This document shows, one piece after another, positions 47,737-62,667 of a stretch of DNA of 64,000 nucleotides. The position numbers were made by a program, and so were the translations under genes. Under the pieces are notes generated by a model. It was not told the DNA's origin, made no database searches, and was given only the letters and a program-made list of their open reading frames with translations. Numbering within the stretch: position 1 is the first letter of the stretch; each line of letters opens with the position of its first letter. This DNA comes from Anoplopoma fimbria (lineage: Eukaryota > Chordata > Actinopteri > Perciformes > Anoplopomatidae). The stretch lies in contig NC_072472.1 in NCBI RefSeq assembly GCF_027596085.1, positions 20,258,680-20,322,679 on the forward strand. The letters are read 5' to 3'.

Positions 47737-50717
47737 CTAATGAGTGTTAGTGCTCCTGGGGCATTCATGCATCCTATAGGCACACAAATAGAATATACCT
47801 GGAGAGATAGAGAGGCATGTCTTAGTTACCAGCAGAACAGACTTAAAGGATTGTGTGTGATTTAGAGAATATATGGCAGCACACCTGCCTATTTGTTGTT
47901 TATTGGCACAACTATGTATGATTAGTGTCATTTTAATTCAACAGCACTAAATTGTGGTGATTTTTTGTTTTTGGCCATGTTCAGTGACATTCTGAGAAAA
48001 TTGCATTGAATTGACTTCTTTATTTTCTTTCTATTTGAGTCTATGGAGCAGCTTCGTTTTCATATTGCTACCAACCTTACTACTCATATTTAAGGTCCTC
48101 CACCATAGAAAATCTACACAAGTCACTTTTCATGACACATGTAATGTTTATTTGGCATCCAATTAATGAATGCCAATTATAAAAAAAAACCTCTAGAAAT
48201 GAATATGTGTCATGGTCTTTTTATTTTATTTATTTTTTATTTTTTATTTTTTTTTTTTTATTTTTATTTTTATTTTTATTTTTATTTTTAGCTTGTCTTC
48301 TTCTGCTATGTCTCTTGTGTGCACTTTACTCTGCGCTGTTGTAAGTCTGCAAATTTCCCCGCTGCGGGACTAATAAAGGATTATCTTATCTTATCTTATC
48401 TTATGTTGTTTTCCACAACTTACTTATTAGTTACCATAGCTTTTTACAGAAATTTCGGCCTCAGTAAAACAGTTTTAACATCATGGTATTCTCAGCATAT
48501 GGATGCTGTTTACCTCTAAACCATTTTCGTATTCAGTATAGTGAAAAGCCTGCTGAACAGCAGGTTCTGCACAGCGTGGTGGAGGATTCAGAGATGAGCA
48601 CTTACTACAAGCATCACTTACTGATAATGTCACATCATTGATTCAGCTGGGTTGACCCATGTATGGTCTTGACTGTTTTCTGCTCAGGAAGTGAGTCGTG
48701 CATTGTCTGATATTACCTGGTCTGTAGTGGTTGTTGTCTTTATTACAAATAGTACATGCAGTTTGAGAATAATTAACCAGACATGCAGGTTCTAGTTGGG
48801 GCCTCGACAATATGGGGGTATAAACAATTTTATCAGCTCTTCTACAAAAGATCTAAAAAGTATTTTGAGCCTGTTGCTTTCCATGACTTCATAAAATATG
48901 TCTTTCAAGCAGAGGTTTCATATTAACCTCACTGAGTGCATTATTTTTGTTTATCCAGGAACTCACTCACGGTCATAGCTGTAAAAGAAGTTAACATTTA
49001 GCAGAAAGTGATCACAGCCAAATGTCACAGGATTCCAAAGGGAACACGCCATTAGTGGAACCCTGAAACAGGTGGCACTGCTGTGGAAGACAGGAAACAT
49101 AATGCAGTTTGGTTCGTTGGGTTGCATGTTTACCTGAAAAAAAGGTGAGCACCACTGACACCCAGCCAATGATGTAGGACCAGGAGAACCTCCAGTTTCC
49201 ATAACGTTTCCCATAGTAGTTTATAGTCACACCAGTGTACACTGCCATTGCTAGAAACACTAAAAAGCCTGGCAGGACATAAAGGAAAAGGAAGTGTAAA
49301 TAAAATGTTTGTACAAATGGGCAACTATTACAATGGCTGCTCATAGAATATTTCAGTTTGAAAATCAATGAAATTATGCTTTTTTAGGTATTTAATTTGT
49401 CAAATCAATTGCAAATCACAGCTCAAACCAAAAAACAGAGTAGAAAAACAATACAATGGAGTTGAACTTACATGAGATGAAGAACAGTATGCCTGCAGCA
49501 AAGGTTTTGTCAAACCTGTCGAAGGAGGAGTAATGGATGAAGGCCATAATGCCAATGATGATGCCGATGAAACAGGCCAAAAGAGAGAGGATCATGAGGG
49601 CACGGGTGGCGTCTAAGTGGGCTGTGGACGGGGTCAAATGTCAATGGAAGTCAGTGGTGGGGTCAGTGCACGTCAACAGAGCTGAATGATGTGAGATGTG
49701 ACCCAGTTCAGGCCAAGTTAACACGCCAATATGATAGGGAAGGGTAAAGATCTTTGAGAAAAAATAGACCTCATTTCATCCATGTCAGATGGAAATCCTA
49801 AATCTATCAATTAGGTCTTTAACAGAAACGTTTCACCACATGACACACTCTAATATAGAGTAGAGTTGCTGTTTGGGAGGCAGAGGCAGTTGTTAATTAA
49901 TTTATTATTATTTATTTTTTGACAGTACATGAAGTATCACCATGACTAATTATTTATTAAATATCAATGTATCACAGCATTTTATTTGTTATGAAACCAA
50001 AGTGCATATTCTGTGTGTTATTCACAGTATACTTTAATGACAAATACTACCATCATTCTGATATATTTAATATGAAAATGTTTATATTAGACTGAAATCC
50101 AGTGAAAATGGAAATGCAAAATGCAGTCTTACTTTTTCTCCTATTTCAGTCTCACTTTATAGCAAGTTAGCCCAGCGACACTTCCAAATTCAAACTAGGA
50201 ATAAAAACAAGGCAATCTTTTTTGCCAGCATGCTGAATGTTTGACATAGTTACTGCTAGTCTTGTGTTGATATGAAAAGTTTTCTAGCCAGAATAATTGC
50301 AATTCACCATAGATAATCATCATCATATTCTTTTAACTCTTAAAACGTCCCTTGATAAACTGGAACTACTTTACCTTACATTTTTCAAGATTTTTTTTTT
50401 TTTATTGCATCAAGGAGGAAACATATTTTTCTAGTGAACAACATTTTTAATGAAAAACAAACAATGAAATTATTTCTGCCGCGTTGAAAAATGTTTGCGA
50501 CTTTCCCGCTTATCCCCATGAACCGTCCTCGTCAACACTCACCGATGCTGTCGTTGTGTGGGAAGCATTTGCCCGGCATACAGTAGCGCCACAGGCCCTG
50601 GTGCATGTAGTTGCTGGACTGCCGATACTGCATCCAGTAATCGGTTGCTGTGGAAACAATCAGGAGGATGTTCCCCACTCCTGCACAGAACAAACCTCCA
50701 CCCATAAAGCTGTACAT
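47737..50717 (-). CDS. lim2: Lens intrinsic membrane protein 2 (Lim2/MP20), 4 coding exons
   Basis: A four-helix membrane protein of the PMP22/claudin superfamily that is abundant in lens fibre-cell junctions; human mutations cause cataract. Coding exons on the minus strand: 50717-50543, 49621-49472, 49268-49134 and 47798-47737 (stop TAG). Junctions are GT/AG with matching phases, and the frame is 173 aa, identical in length to human LIM2. Visible: YSFMGGGLFC start, the family signature W28...GLW (41-43)...C46...C51, four hydrophobic helices, GNWRFSWSYIIGWV in the fourth-helix region, and a short tail with YRMHEC. An acceptor AG just 5' of the ATG (complement of 50725-50726) shows that a non-coding first exon lies further right; I could not place it. 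Probable poly(A) signal at 47597-47592. Which teleost lim2 paralogue this is cannot be told here. Confidence 0.93.
47799..49133. other. lim2: lim2 last intron with retroposon tail
   Basis: No exon seen. The intron hosts the A/T-rich retroposon tail at 48215-48404; the rest is unique sequence. Confidence 0.6.
48215..48404 (+). mobile_element. Retroposon 3' tail with (TATTT)n and (CTTAT)n
   Basis: A TTTTTA-rich stretch precedes 'gcaaatttccccgctgcggg' and 'actaataaaggat', ending in TATCT/CTTAT units. This is a common teleost non-LTR retroposon end, inserted antisense to lim2. Confidence 0.75.
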
Positions 50718-50736
50718 CCTGCACCTGTGGACACAG

Positions 50737-50760
50737 ACACAGACACACACACACACACAT
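50737..50760. repeat. (AC)n tract at the lim2 acceptor
   Basis: On the gene strand this is a TG-rich tract immediately before the CCACAG acceptor of the first coding exon of lim2. It replaces a normal polypyrimidine tract with UG repeats. Confidence 0.85.
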
Positions 50761-50982
50761 ACAAAGGAACATAAGGTCACTTAGCATCAGCGGTCAGTGG
50801 CAGGGCCCCCTCCTCTCTCCACCTCACACACACACACTTCAGGGAGAGAGGCACTAAGTGTCAGTAATTGCGTTGTAATGAACATATTATTTCCGATGGA
50901 TTGAGCTGTGGGGTCGCCAGTGTGTGTGCGCTCCACTTTGTTCTCCAGGAGATCAGTCCGTACATACACCCCTACCCCCAGT

Positions 50983-54005
<3,023 letters not shown>

Positions 54006-54478
54006 TGTTAGGGCGTGACTGGTGGACCCGAATGCAGCACAGAGAGACGGGGAGGCAGAGAGTAGGGGTAAGGGGTTTATTGTTTTTAGCTGGGCATGCG
54101 TTGCATGAAGGACGAGGGGATCAGGTGGGGCGAAGCCAGGGAGCCAGGACAGGAGCTGGAGATGAACCGGGAACAGGGCTGGAGACAAAGGCAGGTTCAG
54201 GCAGGGGAAAGCTGAGGGAACAGGAGAACAGGAATTAAGAATCAGGGTAACCGATTATATACTAAATAGACTGGTGAGTATCAGCGACACTAACTGGTTA
54301 ACAGAGTTTACTGGCGGTGTGGAGGAGTCCGGACCGGGCTTTTAAGAGCAGGCTGATTGAGGACAGCTGGTGGTCTGGCTCCTGTACACCTGTCTCCACT
54401 CCTGTAATCAAACGAACACTGACACACACAGGGAAAGGGGGAGTGGCTGCAGGCTAAGCAGAGGTAGAGGCCATGACA
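54006..54478 (-). mobile_element. Solo LTR, 473 bp, with 5-bp target duplication
   Basis: The element begins TGTTAG and ends ATGACA, so it has the TG...CA ends of an LTR. It is flanked by the direct repeat AGGTG at 54001-54005 and 54479-54483. Read on the minus strand, a TTAAAAG TATA-like box (complement of about 54339-54345) precedes an AATAAA (complement of about 54078-54083), the usual order within an LTR. No internal retroviral genes are present, so it is the product of LTR-LTR recombination. The 5-bp duplication fits Ty3/Gypsy- or Pao-type elements. Confidence 0.85.
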
Positions 54479-54483
54479 AGGTG

Positions 54484-57400
54484 ATTATACATGCTACGGT
54501 TACAGCTTGTTTCGCTGCCCCAAAGTAGCAAAAACAAATCGACAAAGGCTTTGAGATGAGATGATCAACGTGTTCACGGTCAGTGTTTGTGGTAGGTTTC
54601 TGTTTGCTGAGGTTAACAATTTCTGTTGTAAACATTATAAGTAGGCTGAAAGTTGATATGTGATGCCCGTCACAGCTGTAAAGGATGACACTCATAGTTT
54701 TTCAATGATGACTTGGAATCGTCCCAATCATTGTCATTCGTGTGTTAAATAATAAAATAAAATATGTATATTCTGCATTGTGAATTGATAACGCTGAAGG
54801 TAAAATGGAGGTGGCAGATGTTTGAAGAAGCAGCTCACACCAGTGCTGATCCCTGCACTGTGCTCTGACTCGATGCTTCCTTCATTTTGACCGTCGTCTG
54901 GTTGTATCTCCTCCTGTTGTGCCTCTTTCCCATATCCAGCCGGGCCTCCCTTTGCTTTGACACACACACACACGCACAAACCCAAAGATGAAAGGAGAAG
55001 AGTAGCTCCATTACCAGCATTACAGCAAGTTGCTCAGACCAATTGACAACAACAAAATGCCCCAGAAAAAGCATTTTTTCTCCCCGAGATTTGAGTGCTG
55101 TACTTACATCTAACTTCATTTTTATAGACCACAGGCTATTTTCTTCCATCTGGAGTGTGGCAGCCAGGAGGGCATTTGATATCCTCCCATGCACTATCAA
55201 AGTGGACAATATGCCTCTGTGACAGAAGAGCAAATCCATGTTTTCTTGAATCCATCCAGCTTTTGAGAGATTCATTTTGTTATGGAAAGTCTACATTTAT
55301 GTGGTATCATCAGTGGGTAAGGAGCTCATGCAGCACTTGGGAAGGTAATGTGACAGGAGTAATTACAAAGAGTGTGTGGCCGGCATGTCCTCATTGTTGT
55401 GGTAAAGTCCCTAAGCTGAGGCACGTCTGGAACCCTCCGGCTCATGGGCTTGTTCATGTGCACCTGCTGTACGAGCAAGATGAGCCACACACTCTCACAC
55501 CGTGTCTTGTCTTCGTATTGTAAGCAGTTGTAAAGTACTGTCTCATTGAGAAACCCATCGCTCCGCTTTAGAGTTACTGGATCACGGGCTTCACTGGCTC
55601 AGGAAATGAATGGTTGGTGGCTGGAAAAGTGACATTTCAATGATTTTAATGACGATGATATTTTATAATAATTACAATAATGATAACAACAGTAATAATA
55701 ATACTAACAATAATAATACCAATAATACCAACATTACTAATATTAATATTAATAATATTAATATTTATAACTTTGAATAATAATTTTGTATTTCCAATTT
55801 ATGCTGCCAATAGAGTGCTGCCTGAATGAGCCCAAAAACACACAGAAATGAATTAAAATGTTTGCACTTCTGGCTCCATCGTGTCAAAGTTAATGTTTAT
55901 TTTAATTTTTTTTATGTGTTTTTGTTTGATGTCTGAAATAAGGCCTGTGGTTAATGCAAGCTGAAGAGATATTAACATTTAGTTCTACGACATAAAATAC
56001 GTAAATGAATACCTCTCTAGTGAGTTTAGAAGCATTGGTCTAAAAAAAGTGTCTAAATTAGCTTAGTGGTGGTGATGTGAAGTCATGTGTCAATGGTGTA
56101 GTTCCTTTAGAGCATAACGTTAGCTGTTTACATCTGCTGATTGTAAATATCATAAATGTTTATGTGCCACAGAGATTCTTTTTTGCAATAATGCAAAACT
56201 CAATGTAAAAATCTCACAGGCCTTCTGAGGGAACCAATGTGACGCTAACTTCCTGTTGGACTACAAAAAGAGGTCATCTCTTCAGCTCTCTACACTGTGC
56301 TTTTTATTCCACCACATGACTCTATCTGCTGGTTTACTATGATATTACACACCCACATATATGATAAACATTTTGACGTGTTACTATCGTTATCATTTCT
56401 GATTATATCTGCTCAGAGTGGAGTGCATCAAAGCCTAGTGGGATTTATGTGAGCCCACCAAAATCCCAATATCTAATAATTAGAAATGAATAACTTGTCC
56501 AAGCACAAAACTTACCAGGACATCGAGAAATATCAATCAGTGCAGTGTGTGTGAGGCCATACAGCCCTGATCAGGAAAAACAAGTTATGCATCAGTACTA
56601 ATCATACACTTATGCATTATACTGATAGGGTCCATCCTGCATAATGAGTTACATTACTTTTGATACATTAAGCACATTCTGCTGTTAATACTTCTGTGCT
56701 TTTACTTAAGTAGAATTTTGAAGGCAGACGGTGTAAGTGCTAGTTTTAAAGCAGCAGATATCTTCCACCATTTCATAGTAACAACTAAAGCCGAAAGCTA
56801 AAAGTAAGAAAAACACAGTGAGGGTATATGTTCATAGAATCAAAAAATGATGAATATTGTTGCATAATTGCACACTGAAGGAGACAAATGACTGTAGATT
56901 TAAAGCTGTTGTAGGTTTTATGGGAGAGGATTAGTCAGAAAATCACAACAACCTTCGTTGACTTGAAACATAAATGTATGTTTATGAAGATTCACATTCC
57001 CACTTTGCCTGGCCTCCTTGGCCTCCTAGTTTAAAGTTATCACTGGGCTCCATAGTGATTCGTTTTTTTAATAATTGCAAACATTCAGCTTTATTTCTTG
57101 AAATCTGATTAAAGATTCATGTCATTATAAGCACATACCTGCAAAGCTTTGATGATAAGCATAATCTTTTATTCTCTTCCTATCTTGTCAAAAAAAAGGA
57201 AATCTAAAATGTTTTTACCTTTTATAGTCACATAGTTCATGAAGACCCTGCATCAAATGAGTCCATTAGTTTTTCTTTATATATTAGTTCCTATTACTAA
57301 CCTCATTCTATACTTTTCAGTATTGCATGTCTCCTCATTCAGTTCAATGCCACACTATATATACGGTCGCTGCCAAATAAACCCCACTAACAGATCCTCT

Positions 57401-60400
57401 GTCAGTCAGAAGCTTCGATCCATCTTCATGCTAATGGAACAAGAGGCTGAGCATCAGATGACCTTTCATTATGGACAAAATGTCCAAATTATAACATGGA
57501 CAAGGCTGTTGAACAGGAAAACAGCCTATAGATCATGTGAGAATAGAGGTGTCAAGTTGACAGAAATGAGCCAAAAATTGTGAAATGCTGCTATTTTCCA
57601 GCTGTGCCTTTTACAAGACACAAGGACCTCAAAAACCTATAATGGCCCCTGAAAGTTATCGACATTAGCGGGCAAAATGCTTCTAAATCTTTACGTTTCA
57701 GCCATGTTTTGCCTAAATACTTAAATCAACTCCTCAGAATTGAATTTTCAAGCCTTCAAATGGCTAATTTGTGCAGCAAGTGCTTTCAGCGTTTCCTCGG
57801 CAAATGAACGGTGGCTCTAATCATAAGAGCATGTGGATGGCGCTGCCTCTCCACACCCACCCATGAGACAGCTGCGTGGATGGGGAGAGAAACATTTCCA
57901 CTTAACCACTTAAATGAATATATCAAGAAACTAATTTGCCATTTTAATTGCGTGATTTAGAAGACGCTACTTCACTTGCCCCTCTTCCATCTTGGTTGAT
58001 TTCCAATGTGAGCGCACATTAGATTGATCTATGAAAGACTGCAGAAATCACAACACTTAAGTCTTTTCATTTTCTCTCCCTAATTAAATAATTGAAATTC
58101 CTGTCAGTGTCTGCACTTAAGCCACACACAGACATTGCAGGCATGCTGTTTCGCTGAATGATTCGTGAAAGGCTTGTTTTTATCCTTTCTTATTTGCAGC
58201 CTGTTCTTTTCTTCCCCCTCTACCTTTCTCGTTTGTGTCTTCCAAAAGCCATGGATTCATTCCATCTCTCAAGCCAGAAATAGATCAGTACATCCATTTT
58301 GTTGAGATTTGCCCGTCCCATTAAGTGATTGCTTGCAGAAATGGCAGGGGACATTTCTTCTGATACGTTCCCTGAAACAGCACTGGCAGACATTAAGGAC
58401 ACATTATTGAGTCCCATTTTCTCCCAGCCACAAGGATATCCATTAGAGTGGCACACAGCCCTAAATTTTTCCATTTTCTCCCTCACCAAACTTGACTTTA
58501 CACATTATTTCTGCCTCTGTTTTGTAATTTGCAGCCACAAATTATATCAGGGAAAAGCCTTCTAGTAGCATGTGGCTCCTCTTCCCAGGGCTATTTGCCA
58601 AGACTTGATTCTGAAGTGTCAAAATGGGTCCATCGTTACGGCTAATCATGACTGACAGCTGGGTGCTTTAAAGTCCATTCAAGTTGGCACACACTGGAAA
58701 CTTTCCGTGTGTGTGTGTCAGACCTGTGGATTCTGTTTTTATTTCTGTGCACAAAGAGTGCTTTGCTTTCTGATTCTCGATCAAGATATTTCTCAAGAAG
58801 AGGGTTTTATAAAGTGTTACATAGGGCTTTAGGAACTGAATGTAAAGATTCAAAATGTGAAGAGAAACACATCTGCATTCCTGGAAACTTGACCTCAGTC
58901 AGTAAATATGTGAATCCACAATGTTTTCTAATCCAATTCAATTATTAATGGAGGCAATATCAGTGCTGCAATACTGACACTGAACCACCAGCCTCTTTGT
59001 GTCTGCTGTGTGAAATACATATTAAAGATTTATTTTTTTATCATCTTTAATTTTCCTAACTCATCCCATCATTCGCTTCTGTTTTCAAAAGTGCATTAAA
59101 TCAAACATGGTTTTCTTACATTTTGAATCACTGAACCCTTACATTTACATTAACCACAGCATACAATCATTCAATTTAATCTAATTGTGCTGTGGGTTTG
59201 GGTGTGTCGATAGTCTAATTGGGTTATGGTGTATTCTGTGGCCCCAACATCCACGGTCTGATTCCCAGCTGGGGAACCTAGCTTTTGTTGCATGTCATAG
59301 CCTTCTCTCCTCAACACATTTCTTGTTTGCACCTACTACTACTACTCAAGTAAAGGCAAGGTAGCAATACAAATAAAAATAAAAAAAAAAAGAAGAAAAA
59401 AATATGTGCCTTGGAATTAGCCTTTTAACTATTTACACCCAGCAGGAAATTACTTACTACAGAGTTATTGTTTTCCAGAAAGTCTTGTGGCAACATGGGT
59501 TGGATCATAAACCACCAAACATCCTGAACACTTAAATTAGATGGGGATTCTTTGGTTCTTTTCACAACTAAATGGCACAGTTTAAGAGAAAACAGGCAAT
59601 CTGTTGCATTGAAAGTCATTTCCAGTCAACTATCTGAAAGATGAAACAACCAACCTGCTTTTGTTTCTGCTGTTTTGAGTGTTTTTCAGGTTAGTTCAAC
59701 ACAGCTGTAATACATTCTTTCCTCCAGTGCGTTGCCTATGGCTGTGTGCTAAACTTGTTAGAGGAAATCTATGCTTAACTAAAATCAAGGTTTCTTCATC
59801 TTCAAATTCACCTTCCACCTGTTTGTCTTTCACTACATCTAGAATGGATTCCTTACATGGCTGCTTTATATTTTAGATAAAGATGTCCCGGTGTTTCTAC
59901 TTTTCAAGGGTTTGACTTACGTTAGCATGCTGCCTCCTTTGCCCCAACTCCAGTCAGCTTGATTGCGTCTCACCAGCCTTATTTTGAAAAACATTATCTG
60001 ACTGTATATGTACGCATTAGACAAATTAAGTTCACTTGATCATGACCTCAATGCATTAATCCCTCATTCAGAGACAACTCCAGGATATTGCGCTATCATA
60101 AGCCCAGTAGCTTTGTGCAAAAAGAAATACATTCAAGACCAGATCCACCAACAAACAGGTCAAGCCTTTTCACAATGTTGTGGAGAGCACAATCACAGAG
60201 ACGTCAGAAGGCAGCTCAAAGGCCACAGCAGCCCCCCGCTGAGCTGACATTCTCATCGTGCCTTGCCCATTAATTCTGTCATTGTTGCTGCCCTGGCCTC
60301 CTGGAGTCCTATCAAAGACTCAATAACTACTGCTTAACCAAAGTCCATTGGCAATTCCCCCATCTCTCTCTCCCGTCTCCCTGTCGCTCGCTCTCCGCTA

Positions 60401-62660
60401 CAAATCATCTGACAGCATGCGGGTGGGCAGAGCAACTGCCTTTCACTTCGACATGGTCAGGTTGAAAAGGCCATTATTACCCTGTAATTGTGGGAGTCAA
60501 ACCCAATTAGGCAAATCTGTATGGGGGCAGATGCTGCCGCCACCCCACCCTCACGCACACACACACTTCGTTAGCCATTTTTCGCTCGCTTGCTGTCACT
60601 TCACTTAGGCTGGCTTGATCTCTGATACGTCCTGAACAAGCGACGACTCGGACCCCCGGCCGGGAGGGACATGTTGCTAATTGAGTTCTCGCTGGTCATT
60701 TGCTCCTTCCAAGTGAGCAAGAAGAAAAACAGAAAACTGCTGCCTCATCTGCGGAGGCCATGGGAAGAAGAAGTGAAATGCCACTCCCGTTGGCAGCAAG
60801 CAAAGGAAAAAGAGGCGAGCGAAAGCCATTTAATCCACAGGGAAGGCAGTGAGAAAAGAGGGGCTTAGGCCTGCTCCGACGCTCCAGCAGGGAACCCTGT
60901 AGCAGCGAGGGACTCCGGCTCCGAGTGCAAATGCTCCCATTCAGTCAGCCCGCCACCCCCTGAGTTCAACACTTCCTGTCTCTGGGAGGGTTGCCTGGAG
61001 AGTAGAGCTAAGGCAACGTTCACGCTCACATGGACAAATCTGAAAATGCATCTTATTCTCTCTACTTTTCTGACCCACATGGCAGGTGTTTCTGAAAAGG
61101 AAGCATTTCAAAATTGTACAAAGTGGATACATTTGAAAAACAGGTCTCTAATCATTCATTAATATTTTACATATTAATGTAGTATGCATATCTAGTTGAA
61201 TATATATTATGTATCATTGTTGTTACATTACTATGTATTCATTATTCTAAATAAATCGCGCAACAAATCTGGGATATGGGCAGGCTGGCTAAGTGTTATA
61301 AATCCTGACCTGTTGGTGCACTTTGTTGTTGATTCATTTGTTCTGCTGTCAACAACAAACAATCCTCAGAAATTGTCACTTAGTAGACATGGTGTTAAGT
61401 TGATCAAGTGACCTCTCCTTGCCCAATTTAAGGGCTTTCTGCATGTTTATGTGGTTTTGGTGTTTCAGTATGTTGAATTTGGGTGAATGGATTGATGGAT
61501 AATAATATATTTTGATATTCTCAGGCTATCCATTAAAGAAGCAATAAAGCAATTATTTTCATGATAACAGAGTTTTAGAGGACTTTTTATTTGATAATGC
61601 CATTTTCCCCCCAATATTTTTCGCAACTCTTTAGTCATCTTTACTCATCTTTCAGCCAAAACCTCTGCCAACTTTCAGTGTAGTTTGTTAACTAACCCTG
61701 TTTACCCAAAAGGCAATATTGTCTGTTGTCAGCGGGTTTTCCTGCGTTTAAAGATAATACGCACATATGCTAAAAGATTTGTGGAGAAGGGAATTACTGG
61801 AGAGATGATTTCACTGTCAATCCACAACAAAGCACGGCAGATTGGCTGGTTAGATTTTGTGAAACCTAAATAACAACAGAACCCTCATGCTTATGTGCAC
61901 ATCATACACTGTGGTGTTTTGATGAATTATTCTACACAGTTTCTTTTGCACATCAACAGGTAGGTTCGAGACAAACACATTGAATACATTTCACAAAGCA
62001 CCAGGACATTTTTTGAATAGCTTATCCTTAAACTTTTTACTCTGTTCCTCAATGCCACGGACGTGTATGAAGGGGTCACACGCTCCACCTCCCCAACGCC
62101 ATTGAGCTACATAACCAGGAGCAATTCCAGGTCTTGTGAAATGCCACTCTTCATATAAAACCGACAAGTTCCCACTCCCACCTCATCAAATATGGCAGCT
62201 AACCCTCTCATTAGTTTTAGACATGGAAGACATATCACCTTGCGCTTGTACATAGTGTTTTCTTTTAAATTGATTTCCTGTGGGCCACTAACCAAACGGC
62301 AATATGTAGCTATAATCACCGTTATTAGGGCACAGGAGACGGCACAAAAGCCTGAAAATCGAGCCCAATGTTTTTAAGCCAATTTTCTAAACTAAAACGT
62401 TCTGTTTTTTGGGTCCCCTTGACTCACTTTTAAATAAAAACCTGGGATGCCTCCAGCCAATGGCACCACAGATGCGCCAAGTGAACATGGCCACGAAATT
62501 AACAAAAGTGCGTTCATCACGCTCCCAACGCACTTGGCAGGATGCACCTGCATGACTGCAATCTGACCGGGCCACCAGGTTCACAAAAATAGAGCCTGAC
62601 TATTCTGTGCAACAATTCTGACAATAGACATGATGGACCTCAGTAATACTAATACTACTC
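54484..62660. other. Gene-poor stretch
   Basis: No coding exon or RNA gene could be supported. There is an AT-rich (AAT)n-like stretch at about 55660-55775. Unique, moderately GC segments with a conserved-non-coding look lie at about 55000-55300, 57700-58650 and 60000-61070. The longest open frames (54835-55275 minus, 55155-55523 plus) overlap in antisense and have no known domain. Confidence 0.4.
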
Positions 62661-62667
62661 ATCATTA

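Noticed and set aside
54835..55275. 146-codon minus-strand frame
   Set aside because: No recognisable domain, contains a CA-repeat-derived Cys/Val run, and overlaps an antisense frame of similar length.
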